A stretch of 64,000 bases of DNA from Petrimonas sulfuriphila. Lineage in GTDB: Bacteria; Bacteroidota; Bacteroidia; Bacteroidales; Dysgonomonadaceae. This document shows, one piece after another, positions 54,985-63,647 of the stretch; the stretch's first letter is position 1, and the number at the start of each line of letters is the position of its first letter. Below the pieces are notes generated by a model. It saw nothing but the letters and a program-made list of their open reading frames with translations. It was not told where the DNA came from and made no database searches. The position numbers and the translations under genes are program-made. Location: NCBI RefSeq assembly GCF_051201015.1, contig NZ_JBPEHI010000008.1. The stretch is one strand, 5' to 3'.

Positions 54985-55057
54985 TGGTACCGTTGAATTG
55001 GACATTTTATGTTAAATACATTAGAAATCATTGTTCTGAAGTTTAAAGTGAAAATTA

Positions 55058-55411
55058 ATGCATAAATCAAAAGAAACCATTTATCAGATTTCCGGCATTG
55101 TCATCTTAATATCTGCTGTATTGTATCTTTTTGCCCCATTGGTTGCCCCGTGGATTATGGCAGTTTCAGTGCTGATTTTCAGTGGGGTTACGGCTCTTTC
55201 ACCTTATCCGGGTAAGAGTGTTCGCGGAAAGCGATTATTCAATTTTCAGGTGATTGCGTGTGTGTTGATGATTGTTGGCACCTACCTGATGTTTAGGAAG
55301 AACAATTTGTGGGCGTTGTCGATGATGATCGGGGCCGTTTTCTTGCTTTATTCGGGAGTCATGATTTCCAGGGAACTTCATAAAGAGAGATCAATGGGAG
55401 GAAATGAATAA
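55058..55411 (+). CDS. Small four-helix membrane protein of unknown function
   Basis: A 117-residue protein with about four membrane helices and short loops; I do not recognise the family. It opens KETIYQISGIVILIS and has FNFQVIACVLMIVGTYLMF in the middle. It starts a run of + strand genes and lies 15 bases before the response-regulator gene, so it may be part of the signalling unit. No function proposed. Confidence 0.65.
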   Translation: MHKSKETIYQISGIVILISAVLYLFAPLVAPWIMAVSVLIFSGVTALSPYPGKSVRGKRLFNFQVIACVLMIVGTYLMFRKNNLWALSMMIGAVFLLYSGVMISRELHKERSMGGNE

Positions 55412-55426
55412 CCTTCAGCTTATAAC

Positions 55427-56713
55427 ATGAAAAGAATCCTAATCCTAGACGATAATTTGACTATTTGCCTGATGCTGAAATCCTGGTTGGTGAAGCAGCA
55501 CTACCAGGCAGATACGGCCACAAGTGTTCAGGAGGCCCAGCAAAAAGTAAAAAATGAAGCTTACGATTTGATCCTTTCAGATATCAGGATGCCCGAAGCT
55601 GATGGCTTTTCTTTCCTGTCATGGATTAAAAAGTTCGACTCAGATATTTTGGTAATTATGATGACCGGCTATGCTGATATTGAAACGGCAGTAGAGTCTA
55701 TGAAACTGGGAGCGGTGGATTATATCGCAAAGCCCATTGAAGCGGAAGTCTTGTACAAAAAGATTGACGATGCCCTAAAATACCAGGAGAATCAAAAAAT
55801 TACGGAACAGTTTCGGGATCCATTGATTCGGCCGGGAGGGGAGATTTACACGAGGGTTTTCGATAAGCTGAGTGAAGTTGTACACGACGATTCCCACCTG
55901 TTGGTTATCGGGGATAAGGGAACCGGAAAAACTTCCGTTGCGCACTATATTTACAGCAGGAGCAGAATAGATTCGGGTCCGTTTGTAACTTTCGATCTGG
56001 ATTCGCAAGTACTGAACAGGAACGGTGAGCGGAGAGATTATGAAGAGTTGTTTTTGCAGGCGCTTGATAAAGCAAAAGGGGGCTTACTGCTTGTTAAAAA
56101 TCTTCAGAAGACCGGTATCAATTTTCAGACATTGTTGTTGAAAGCCCTCTCCTCTCAGAAGAAAGATGATAATTTTGTCCAAATTATCATAACGACTGGA
56201 GAAAAAAAGGAACAGCTAACTTCGGTATTGCTCCCGAAACTAGTCGACTCACTCCTGAGGTCATACATTGAACTCCCCACTTTGCGGGGAAACGAGGAGG
56301 CCATTTTGTTTTACGCTGAACATTTTTTGGGTGTGGCAAACAGACAGTTGGACAGGAAGGTGAAAAATATTGCCCCCGAAGTTCTTGAAGCGTTTTTTAA
56401 GCACTCTTGGGAGGAGAACATTAAAGAGCTGAAAAACTTAATTTTTAAAGCTTGCCTGTTGACAGAAGGAAATACAGTTCCCGAAACGATTCTGCCTGTT
56501 CTTTTTAAAAACCTTGCAGGGGAAGGAACGGAGTCTGTTCAGCCGCAGAAGCAAGTCATTGAAGGATTGAAGAAAGAAAATTACGAAAAGGAAAAAATAA
56601 TCGAAGCACTTGGAATTGCCAAAGGAAATAAAACCGTGGCGGCATCAATACTTAATATTGACAGAAAAACCTTGTACAACAAGATAAAACTTTACAACGT
56701 AGAATTAAATTAA
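55427..56713 (+). CDS. NtrC-family response regulator with degenerate AAA+ domain
   Basis: A 428-residue regulator. The receiver (1-120) is intact: D8/D9, phospho-acceptor D52 in SDIRMP, T80 and K102. The AAA+ domain (about 140-380) keeps a P-loop GDKGTGKTS (162-170), but the Walker B GGTLFLDEI position reads GGLLLVKNL (218-226), with K-N for D-E. The GAFTGA loop that contacts sigma-54 is absent. A Fis-type DNA-binding helix-turn-helix closes the protein (about 385-428, AASILNIDRKTLYNK). It is therefore likely to bind DNA but not to open sigma-54 promoters by ATP hydrolysis. The partner kinase follows 17 bases later. Confidence 0.88.
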   Translation: MKRILILDDNLTICLMLKSWLVKQHYQADTATSVQEAQQKVKNEAYDLILSDIRMPEADGFSFLSWIKKFDSDILVIMMTGYADIETAVESMKLGAVDYIAKPIEAEVLYKKIDDALKYQENQKITEQFRDPLIRPGGEIYTRVFDKLSEVVHDDSHLLVIGDKGTGKTSVAHYIYSRSRIDSGPFVTFDLDSQVLNRNGERRDYEELFLQALDKAKGGLLLVKNLQKTGINFQTLLLKALSSQKKDDNFVQIIITTGEKKEQLTSVLLPKLVDSLLRSYIELPTLRGNEEAILFYAEHFLGVANRQLDRKVKNIAPEVLEAFFKHSWEENIKELKNLIFKACLLTEGNTVPETILPVLFKNLAGEGTESVQPQKQVIEGLKKENYEKEKIIEALGIAKGNKTVAASILNIDRKTLYNKIKLYNVELN

Positions 56714-56730
56714 TCACCTGAATCAATTGA

Positions 56731-59232
56731 ATGGAATCATCCGGATCACGTTCTTCCATAAAATATGAGGTAATTATCGGGTATGTCCTGGTCGTAGCAA
56801 TCATGATTGTGGGGTTGTTGGCCGTTTACCAGAATCTTGTCAGATTTTCAGAGACAAGGGTCCGGAACGAAGATATGTCTGAACTGATTATTGTAGGTAA
56901 TGTTATCAATCAATTATACGAAATTGAAAGCACACAAAACCTGTACACTCCCGAAAGTGCGGCAGATTACTTTGCCCGATACCATTCACTAAGGCCAGAA
57001 ATTAATGCTAAGATTAACTCGTTGAAACAACTTTCAAAAGATACGTTGCGGGTAATTAAACTCGACAGTATTGAAGTGTTGCTGGATGAAAAAGAAGAAA
57101 ACCTTCGTGCCATAGCTGTCTTGTTGGACTCCATCAACAAAACTCCGGGGATAATCCGTGAGACAGTCAGTACATTTGTTCCCAGAAACCTTAATGATCA
57201 AATTAAGCAATACATTGAGCGGAAAAACGTTGTCCGCAAATCGGTCGAAGAGAGCGATACCACGGTTGTGAAAAGTGAGCAAAAAGGACTTTTTAAAAGA
57301 ATCGGGGATGCCATAAGGGGTAAGCAGGACTCAACCCTGATCATTCAAAACCGTCCTTCTGCTGCTGATATTGCCCGCGATAACATCAGGCTGGCAATCG
57401 ACACGGTGGTCAATATGGTGAGGTATTCCGAAAGGTTGAATCTGGATAGTCAGCGAAAATTTCAGGCCGCGTTACTTCTAAGACAATCCTCAATGACTAA
57501 CACTAATCATTTGCTGACCGCACGAATCGATGATTTATTAAAATCTATCGAACAGGAGGAAATCAACAAGTCAATCCGGCTTATTGAAGAAAAAGAGGCC
57601 ACACTCAACCGGTCTTCAAAAACGGTGTTGGGTGTCACTTCTCTGGCCATATTGATAGCGCTTGTTTTTGGATTGTTGTTTTTGATGGATATCAACCGAA
57701 GCCAGAAGTATCGAAGAAGATTGGAAGAATCCAACGTCCGCATCAACCAATTGCTGCGGTCACGCGAAAAGCTGATGTTATCCATTTCACACGATATAAA
57801 GGCGCCGATGAGTTCAATTCTGGGATATGTGGAATTGATGGAGTCGGGAGCCGATGAAAACACCCGGAAAACATACTTGAAAAACATGAAAAAATCGGGA
57901 AATCATGTGTTGCAACTGGTCACAAACCTTCTCGATTATCAGAAAATTGAAACAGGTACGTGGTTGCGCAAGGAGATGAATTTTAATTTGCATGAACTGG
58001 TCGAAAATACAGTGAACAGCTTTAAACCCCTTGCTGAAAAAAAACAACTGGAATACAATGTGGTCAATAAAGTCCCCGGAGATTTACTTGTTTTTGGGGA
58101 TCCGTTTATGATCCGGGAGATTTATTCCAACTTGATTTCAAACGCGATAAAGTACACGTTACAAGGGACGGTTGAGGTTTTTGTTGAGCCGGTAAATGAT
58201 ATAGGCAAAACGATTTTGAAATTCTCGGTAAGAGACACCGGATTAGGAATCAGTGAAGAATATCAGGAGTATATTTTTCAGGAGTTTACCCAGATAAAAC
58301 CCGACAAAATAGGGCAGCAGGAAGAAGGAAGCGGTCTCGGACTGGCTATAACAAAAGGGTTGGTAGATGAGTTGGGTGGGAAAATTCACCTGCGATCCGA
58401 GAGAAGCAAAGGTTCCGAGTTTTTTGTTGATCTTCCGCTTGAAACATCGCGGTTGACGGAAACATGGAGTTCAGGTGAAGGTTGTCCCGATTTTGATTGT
58501 GAAAATATTTCGGTGCTAGCTGTAGATGATGATCCGATTCAGCTGACAATGCTGGCTGAAATGCTCAAATTGAAAAAGATAAATGTTGTTACCGAAGTCG
58601 ATCCTGATAATGTGTTGAATATTTTAAAAAACAAGATTTTCGATTTAATATTTCTGGATATTCAAATGCCAAGGACAAATGGTTTCACACTTGTAAAAAG
58701 CATGTTAGACTCTGACATTTTTCAATCGAAATCAACGCCGGTTATTGCCTTGTCGGCGAAATCGGATTTGTCTTCTGCTGATTTCAAACAGTTGGGTTTT
58801 ACTGATTTTCTAAACAAGCCTTTCACTTCCGCACAACTTTTCACGATGATTAATAAATACGTGAGGATCACATTGGCTGAGGAGATGGGAGCGGTTGAAA
58901 ACAGTAAAGGAGTTTCTGCATTGATTGACGTTGTTAAAGACGACCGGGAAAGTTCGTTGGAAATACTGAGGGCGTTCGTGCTCGATACCGGGAAGAACAA
59001 CAATGACCTCAAGACCTGTTTTGAGAAAAACGACATGGAAAACGCCGCACAGGTTGCGCACAAAATATTGCCGCTTTTCAAGATGATGGGAGACGAGGAA
59101 TTATCGGATGTTTTGCTGAAATTAGACCATGAAAAAAACGTTCGGGAAGATGAGAAGAGTAAGATAATCGAAGCAATATGCCGGTATATTGACGAAGCAA
59201 AAAATCGGATATCGGAAATGGACAAACGCTAA
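56731..59232 (+). CDS. Hybrid sensor histidine kinase (HK-REC-HPt)
   Basis: An 833-residue kinase. A membrane helix (about 12-33), an extracytoplasmic sensor of about 260 residues, and a second helix (about 297-315) precede HisKA with H354 in SISHDIKAPMSS. The ATPase domain (about 460-585) has VRDTGLGIS and GSGLGLAITKG. A receiver holds D643 in FLDIQMP, and a C-terminal HPt carries H777 in QVAHKILPLF. A full internal phosphorelay is thus present. The likely output is the upstream regulator. The sensor shows no recognised ligand domain. The pair lies in front of xerD. Confidence 0.9.
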   Translation: MESSGSRSSIKYEVIIGYVLVVAIMIVGLLAVYQNLVRFSETRVRNEDMSELIIVGNVINQLYEIESTQNLYTPESAADYFARYHSLRPEINAKINSLKQLSKDTLRVIKLDSIEVLLDEKEENLRAIAVLLDSINKTPGIIRETVSTFVPRNLNDQIKQYIERKNVVRKSVEESDTTVVKSEQKGLFKRIGDAIRGKQDSTLIIQNRPSAADIARDNIRLAIDTVVNMVRYSERLNLDSQRKFQAALLLRQSSMTNTNHLLTARIDDLLKSIEQEEINKSIRLIEEKEATLNRSSKTVLGVTSLAILIALVFGLLFLMDINRSQKYRRRLEESNVRINQLLRSREKLMLSISHDIKAPMSSILGYVELMESGADENTRKTYLKNMKKSGNHVLQLVTNLLDYQKIETGTWLRKEMNFNLHELVENTVNSFKPLAEKKQLEYNVVNKVPGDLLVFGDPFMIREIYSNLISNAIKYTLQGTVEVFVEPVNDIGKTILKFSVRDTGLGISEEYQEYIFQEFTQIKPDKIGQQEEGSGLGLAITKGLVDELGGKIHLRSERSKGSEFFVDLPLETSRLTETWSSGEGCPDFDCENISVLAVDDDPIQLTMLAEMLKLKKINVVTEVDPDNVLNILKNKIFDLIFLDIQMPRTNGFTLVKSMLDSDIFQSKSTPVIALSAKSDLSSADFKQLGFTDFLNKPFTSAQLFTMINKYVRITLAEEMGAVENSKGVSALIDVVKDDRESSLEILRAFVLDTGKNNNDLKTCFEKNDMENAAQVAHKILPLFKMMGDEELSDVLLKLDHEKNVREDEKSKIIEAICRYIDEAKNRISEMDKR

Positions 59233-59235
59233 CCG

Positions 59236-60132
59236 ATGCAACGAAACTCACCTGTCGAAAAATACAAACGCTACCTGCTCTTGGAAAGAGGGCTATCGTC
59301 AAACACCATTGACGCTTATATGACCGATCTGCAAAAACTGATTGATTTTGCAGAGACCCGGAACCTTTCCTTCACTGAAATGAAGCTTCAACACTTGGAG
59401 GAGTTTCTTGCTGAATTGCACGACAACGGTATAAAAGCTCGTTCGGTGGCACGGATAATATCGGGGATTAAGTCTTTTTTTCATTATCTTGTCCTTGACG
59501 GATTTATCGAGGAAAACCCCGGCCTGTTGTTGGAAGCTCCCAAAATTGGGTTGAAGCTGCCGGTAGTGCTGTCTGTTGAGGAAATCGATTGCTTGTTAGA
59601 CAGAATAGATGTCTCCACTGCCGAAGGTGCCCGAAACTATGCGATTATCGAAACACTATACAGTTGTGGACTGCGTGTGTCTGAACTGACTAACCTCAGG
59701 TTCTCCGATTTGTTCTTCGATGAAGGGTTTATACGCGTACAGGGGAAGGGTAGCAAGCAACGGCTGGTTCCCATATCGGAAACAGCTATCCAAAAAATAA
59801 AAAATTATCTCTTGCACCGCAATCAACAAAGGGTGATAAAAGGAAGTGAAGATGTTGTTTTTTTAAGTTCAAGAGGAACAGCTATCTCGCGTGTCACGGT
59901 TTTTTATTATATCAGGCAATACGCTGAGGCAGCTGGAATCAGCAAGGAGATCAGTCCACATGTTTTTCGTCATTCATTTGCTACACACCTGTTGGAAAGA
60001 GGAGCGAACATCCGTGTAATTCAGGAAATGCTGGGGCATGAAAAAATCACAACTACCGAAATATATACTCACATGGACCGAAGTTTTCTGAGGCAAGAGA
60101 TTATTGAACATCATCCCCGGAATAAGAAATGA
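59236..60132 (+). CDS. xerD: Site-specific tyrosine recombinase XerD
   Basis: A 298-residue Xer-type recombinase. The N-terminal SAM-like domain precedes a catalytic domain with Arg in YSCGLRVSELTNL, Lys in QGKGSKQR, H-x-x-R in HVFRHSFATHLLERG, His in LGHEKITTTEIY and catalytic Tyr in TEIYTHM. With its partner it resolves chromosome dimers at dif. It starts three bases after the kinase stop, so it is co-transcribed with it. The length and motifs fit the chromosomal Xer pair, not a phage integrase. Confidence 0.95.
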   Translation: MQRNSPVEKYKRYLLLERGLSSNTIDAYMTDLQKLIDFAETRNLSFTEMKLQHLEEFLAELHDNGIKARSVARIISGIKSFFHYLVLDGFIEENPGLLLEAPKIGLKLPVVLSVEEIDCLLDRIDVSTAEGARNYAIIETLYSCGLRVSELTNLRFSDLFFDEGFIRVQGKGSKQRLVPISETAIQKIKNYLLHRNQQRVIKGSEDVVFLSSRGTAISRVTVFYYIRQYAEAAGISKEISPHVFRHSFATHLLERGANIRVIQEMLGHEKITTTEIYTHMDRSFLRQEIIEHHPRNKK

Positions 60133-60200
60133 CCAAATGCTCTTATCGACAAATCTTGGAAAAATTGGACAGACAAATCTTTTCAAAACGGATAATTTTG

Positions 60201-60208
60201 TATATTTG
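60201..60208 (+). promoter_or_regulatory. -7 promoter element of dnaN
   Basis: TATATTTG fits TAnnTTTG, 44 bases before the dnaN ATG. No -33 element at a normal distance. Confidence 0.5.
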
Positions 60209-60252
60209 CTAAATTATATCAAAACATCAAACATTAAATAAATTCACTCCCT

Positions 60253-61377
60253 ATGAAATTTGTAGTATCAAGCGCCACATTGTTGAGCCATCTGCAAGCG
60301 ATCAGCAGAGTTATCAATTCAAAAAATTCGTTACCTATTTTGGATTGTTTTCTCTTGGAACTGGACGGAAATGTGTTGACCATTACAGCCGCCGACAACG
60401 AAACCCGATTGGAAACCAAAGTCGAAGTGAACAGCTCGGAAGGAACAGGCAGTTTGGCCATTAATTCAAAAAACCTGTTGGATCCGCTGAGAGAGCTTCC
60501 CGACCAGCCGCTCACTTTCGATGTAAACGACGAAACGCTTGAAATTTACATATACTACCACAACGGGAAGTACAATTTTGTAGGTTTAAAAGGCGATGAA
60601 TATCCAAGACCCAAAGAGTTGAAAGAATCGGCAATAGGACTCAATATTCCTGCCGAAACACTTTTCAACGGCATCAACAGAACTGTTTTCGCTACGGCTG
60701 ACGATGAATTGCGCCCGGTGATGAACGGCATCTATTTCGATATCACTACAGATGACCTGACTTTCGTTGCTTCAGACGGACACAAGCTTGTGCGTGTAAT
60801 TCATAAAGACGTGAAAGGGGATGGAAGATCGTCGTTTATTCTGCCGAAAAAACCGGCTAACTTGCTGAGGTCGCTCCTTCCGAAGGAAAACGGAACGGTG
60901 GATGTGAAATTTGACGAAAACAATGCGTACATAACGATGTCGAACTTTGTGATGATCTGTCGTTTCGTGGAAGGACGCTATCCCAATTACAATTCGGTAA
61001 TTCCACAAAATAATCCCAACAACGTTACGCTCGACAGGCTTGCGTTGCTGAATGCTTTAAAACGCGTGAGCGTATTTTCAAATCCGGCAAGCAGTCTGGT
61101 AAAGCTGCAACTGTCGGAAGACAAAATTGTTGTTTCGGCGCAGGATATTGATTTTCTGACTTCAGCAGAAGAAATGATTCCTTGCCAGTATAACGGAAAC
61201 GTAATGAATATTGGTTTTAAAGCTGTTTTCCTGATTGATATACTGAACAATATTCCATCCACCGATGTGAAGCTCGAACTTTCTGATCCTTCGCGTGCCG
61301 GAATTATTCTTCCTGCCGAAAACGAAGAAAACGAAGACATGCTCACACTGCTGATGCCGATGATGTTAAATGATTGA
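60253..61377 (+). CDS. dnaN: DNA polymerase III sliding clamp (beta)
   Basis: A 374-residue beta clamp. The start MKFVVSSATLLSHLQAI and the signature segments VINSKNSLPIL, FVASDGHKLVRV and the C-terminal hydrophobic-cleft end LLMPMMLND are typical. It ties polymerase III to DNA. dnaA is not adjacent, which is normal in Bacteroidota. The next gene, a proofreading-type exonuclease, starts four bases later. Confidence 0.97.
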   Translation: MKFVVSSATLLSHLQAISRVINSKNSLPILDCFLLELDGNVLTITAADNETRLETKVEVNSSEGTGSLAINSKNLLDPLRELPDQPLTFDVNDETLEIYIYYHNGKYNFVGLKGDEYPRPKELKESAIGLNIPAETLFNGINRTVFATADDELRPVMNGIYFDITTDDLTFVASDGHKLVRVIHKDVKGDGRSSFILPKKPANLLRSLLPKENGTVDVKFDENNAYITMSNFVMICRFVEGRYPNYNSVIPQNNPNNVTLDRLALLNALKRVSVFSNPASSLVKLQLSEDKIVVSAQDIDFLTSAEEMIPCQYNGNVMNIGFKAVFLIDILNNIPSTDVKLELSDPSRAGIILPAENEENEDMLTLLMPMMLND

Positions 61378-61380
61378 TAA

Positions 61381-62151
61381 ATGAAACTAAACCTCAAAAA
61401 CCCGCTGGTTTTCTTTGACTTGGAAACCACGGGGATAAATATTACAAAAGACAGGATTGTAGAAATATCGTTACTGAAAGTCCATCCGAACGGGAAAGAA
61501 GAAATAAAATCCCGGCTTATCAACCCCGAGATGCCTATTCCTGCCCAGTCGACAGCCATTCACGGTATCACCGATGATGATGTGAAAGATAGTCCGACCT
61601 TTAAACAAGTGGCAAAATCGTTGGCCGATATGTTGGAAGGTTGCGATTTAGCGGGCTTCAATTCCAGCCGCTTCGACGTCCCGATGCTTTCTGAAGAATT
61701 TCTTCGGGCAGGAGTGGATTTCGACATGAGCAAACGGAAGTTTGTGGATGTTCAGATTATCTTCCACAAAAAGGAACAACGAACGCTGGAGGCAGCTTAT
61801 AAATTTTATTGCGACAAAGAGTTGCAAAACGCACACTCCGCAGAGGCAGACACCATTGCTACTTACGAGGTATTGAAATCACAACTCGACCGTTATCCCG
61901 ACTTGGAAAACGATGTTGCATTCTTATCCAAAGAGTATTCCAGCTTTAACAATAACGTGGATTTTGCCGGACGGATTATTTTCGATGATAAAGGAGTTGA
62001 GGTATTTAATTTCGGTAAACACAAGGGTAAGCCGGTGGCACAGGTCTTACGCAACGAGCCCAGTTATTACTCGTGGATGATGGATGGCGACTTTCCATTA
62101 AACACCAAGCAGGTGCTTACGAAAATAAGGCTTCGGGAAATGAACGGTTAA
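61381..62151 (+). CDS. DnaQ-like 3'-5' exonuclease
   Basis: A 256-residue DEDDh exonuclease. Exo I is FFDLETTGINITKDRIVEI, with D and E of DLE. Exo II region has LAGFNSSRFDVPML and Exo III HSAEADTIATYEV. A small C-terminal extension (FNFGKHKGKPV, SYYSWMM) matches the DUF3820-like tail found on similar bacterial exonucleases. It may act as the polymerase III epsilon subunit, as suggested by its place four bases after dnaN. Confidence 0.93.
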   Translation: MKLNLKNPLVFFDLETTGINITKDRIVEISLLKVHPNGKEEIKSRLINPEMPIPAQSTAIHGITDDDVKDSPTFKQVAKSLADMLEGCDLAGFNSSRFDVPMLSEEFLRAGVDFDMSKRKFVDVQIIFHKKEQRTLEAAYKFYCDKELQNAHSAEADTIATYEVLKSQLDRYPDLENDVAFLSKEYSSFNNNVDFAGRIIFDDKGVEVFNFGKHKGKPVAQVLRNEPSYYSWMMDGDFPLNTKQVLTKIRLREMNG

Positions 62152-62161
62152 AACGACTGTT

Positions 62162-62857
62162 ATGATTTATTTCCGATGGATGCTCTTGGTTTCACTTCCT
62201 TTTCTGATCTTGTGTTGTGGAAAAGGTAAAGCGGAGACCACCGAAACTGCCGAAACCGTCAAGACGGCACGTGGAATTCCGTTGGAGCGGAAACAACGGT
62301 TTTCGGGGAATTACAACAAGGAGTTCAACGATTTACAGGATGCTCACTTGTCGGCTGCTACTGCCTTGGGTATTTCACCGATGGCTTTACGCAACGATAC
62401 GTTGAAGCTGAAAGATGAGCTTGTCCGATTGCCGGATGAACTGGAACTTTACAAAATGTACGATTTAACCCATTCTATTCCGTTTCTGGTTCCTTCAGCA
62501 GCGCAGTTGTTTGTTGATATTACGCGGAATTTCAGGGATTCGCTTTACAGCAAAGATCTACCTCTTTACCGGCTTTACCTGACCAGTATCCTCCGCACCG
62601 ATGAAGACCTTTCAATATTGACAAAAAGGAATATCAACGCCAGTGAAAACTCCACACATCGTTACGGAACTACCTTCGACATATCGTGGAAACGTTTCGA
62701 CCCGGTGATGCCAGATTCCATTCGCCAGGTCCCGCCGGAACGGTTGAAGCTTGTGTTGGCGCAGGTACTTTTCGACTTAAAAAATCAACAACGGTGTTAC
62801 GTGAAACACGAGCGGAAGCAGGCTTGTTTCCATATAACGGCAAGGGAAGAAAAGTAA
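62162..62857 (+). CDS. DUF5715-like lipoprotein, possible M15-type peptidase
   Basis: A 231-residue lipoprotein; the lipobox is ILCC near residues 16-19. The C-terminal region has HRYGTTFDISW and CFHIT, placing His, Asp and His as in M15 D-Ala-D-Ala peptidases. SILRTDEDLS fits the DUF5715 family of Bacteroidota. It may cut cell-wall peptides, but catalysis is not shown. It follows the exonuclease by ten bases. Confidence 0.7.
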   Translation: MIYFRWMLLVSLPFLILCCGKGKAETTETAETVKTARGIPLERKQRFSGNYNKEFNDLQDAHLSAATALGISPMALRNDTLKLKDELVRLPDELELYKMYDLTHSIPFLVPSAAQLFVDITRNFRDSLYSKDLPLYRLYLTSILRTDEDLSILTKRNINASENSTHRYGTTFDISWKRFDPVMPDSIRQVPPERLKLVLAQVLFDLKNQQRCYVKHERKQACFHITAREEK

Positions 62858-62888
62858 ATTTTATTCGTAATCTGTTATTAATTTGGTT

Positions 62889-63638
62889 ATGAAGAATCCA
62901 TTTTTATTTCTACTGATAGGTGCCGGGTTGTTGACATCTGGTTGTTCTACCTATTATTTTTCAACGGTGGAGTCGTATCACAACCGTATTCCTGCAACCG
63001 AAAACGGTTATTTTACAACGGAGAAAAACGGTATCGTGGTTACTTATTCGTTCAACGAATATGGAGGGACTGTAAATTATGAGGTGTATAACACGTCAGA
63101 TAATCAATTGTTTATCGATTTAAGCAAATCAACCCTTGTTGCCGAGGATTTTGCTGTTCAGCACGGGAAAAGGGCTTCTGATGCCGGTTCGTCTGATAGT
63201 GCCAATCAGTCCGATACAAAGTTGTTTGTTCCCCCTCATTCACGAACAAGCTTTTCGCCGGTTTTACTTTACGATCTGTACGATATGCGCCTGCCAAAGC
63301 AACACTATGAAAAAGTCAGTATCGGGGGAAGTACCGTCAAAGGCATTGTCTTCTCGCCCGAAAATTCACCACTTATGTTTCGCACCTATCTAACTGTTGT
63401 TGATGGTAATGACCAATCGGAAACCGTTTTTGAAGACCTGTTTTTCATATCGCGCGCCTATAAAGTAAATTCTGCCAACAATTTTTTGATGAGCTATGCA
63501 AAACAACGGGGCGATATCTATTATTTTTCAGAGACAAATACTACCGGACAGGTGTTGGGCTGGACAACAGCCATCGTGTTGGTGGTGGGTGTGGCAGCTT
63601 TGACGGGAGGGGAGATTGTAGAAGAGACCTCATATTAA
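62889..63638 (+). CDS. Lipoprotein of unknown function
   Basis: About 249 residues with lipobox LTSGC (C19) and a long beta-rich region; a hydrophobic segment near the end (VLGWTTAIVLVVGVAALTG) may be a C-terminal membrane anchor. I do not recognise a family. The ATG at 62889 is preferred to a TTG at 62883. It is nine bases ahead of truA. Confidence 0.65.
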   Translation: MKNPFLFLLIGAGLLTSGCSTYYFSTVESYHNRIPATENGYFTTEKNGIVVTYSFNEYGGTVNYEVYNTSDNQLFIDLSKSTLVAEDFAVQHGKRASDAGSSDSANQSDTKLFVPPHSRTSFSPVLLYDLYDMRLPKQHYEKVSIGGSTVKGIVFSPENSPLMFRTYLTVVDGNDQSETVFEDLFFISRAYKVNSANNFLMSYAKQRGDIYYFSETNTTGQVLGWTTAIVLVVGVAALTGGEIVEETSY

Positions 63639-63647
63639 CAGATAAAT

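Noticed and set aside
59236..60132. Phage or transposon integrase
   Set aside because: Length, motifs and close relatives fit chromosomal XerD, and no other phage gene is nearby.
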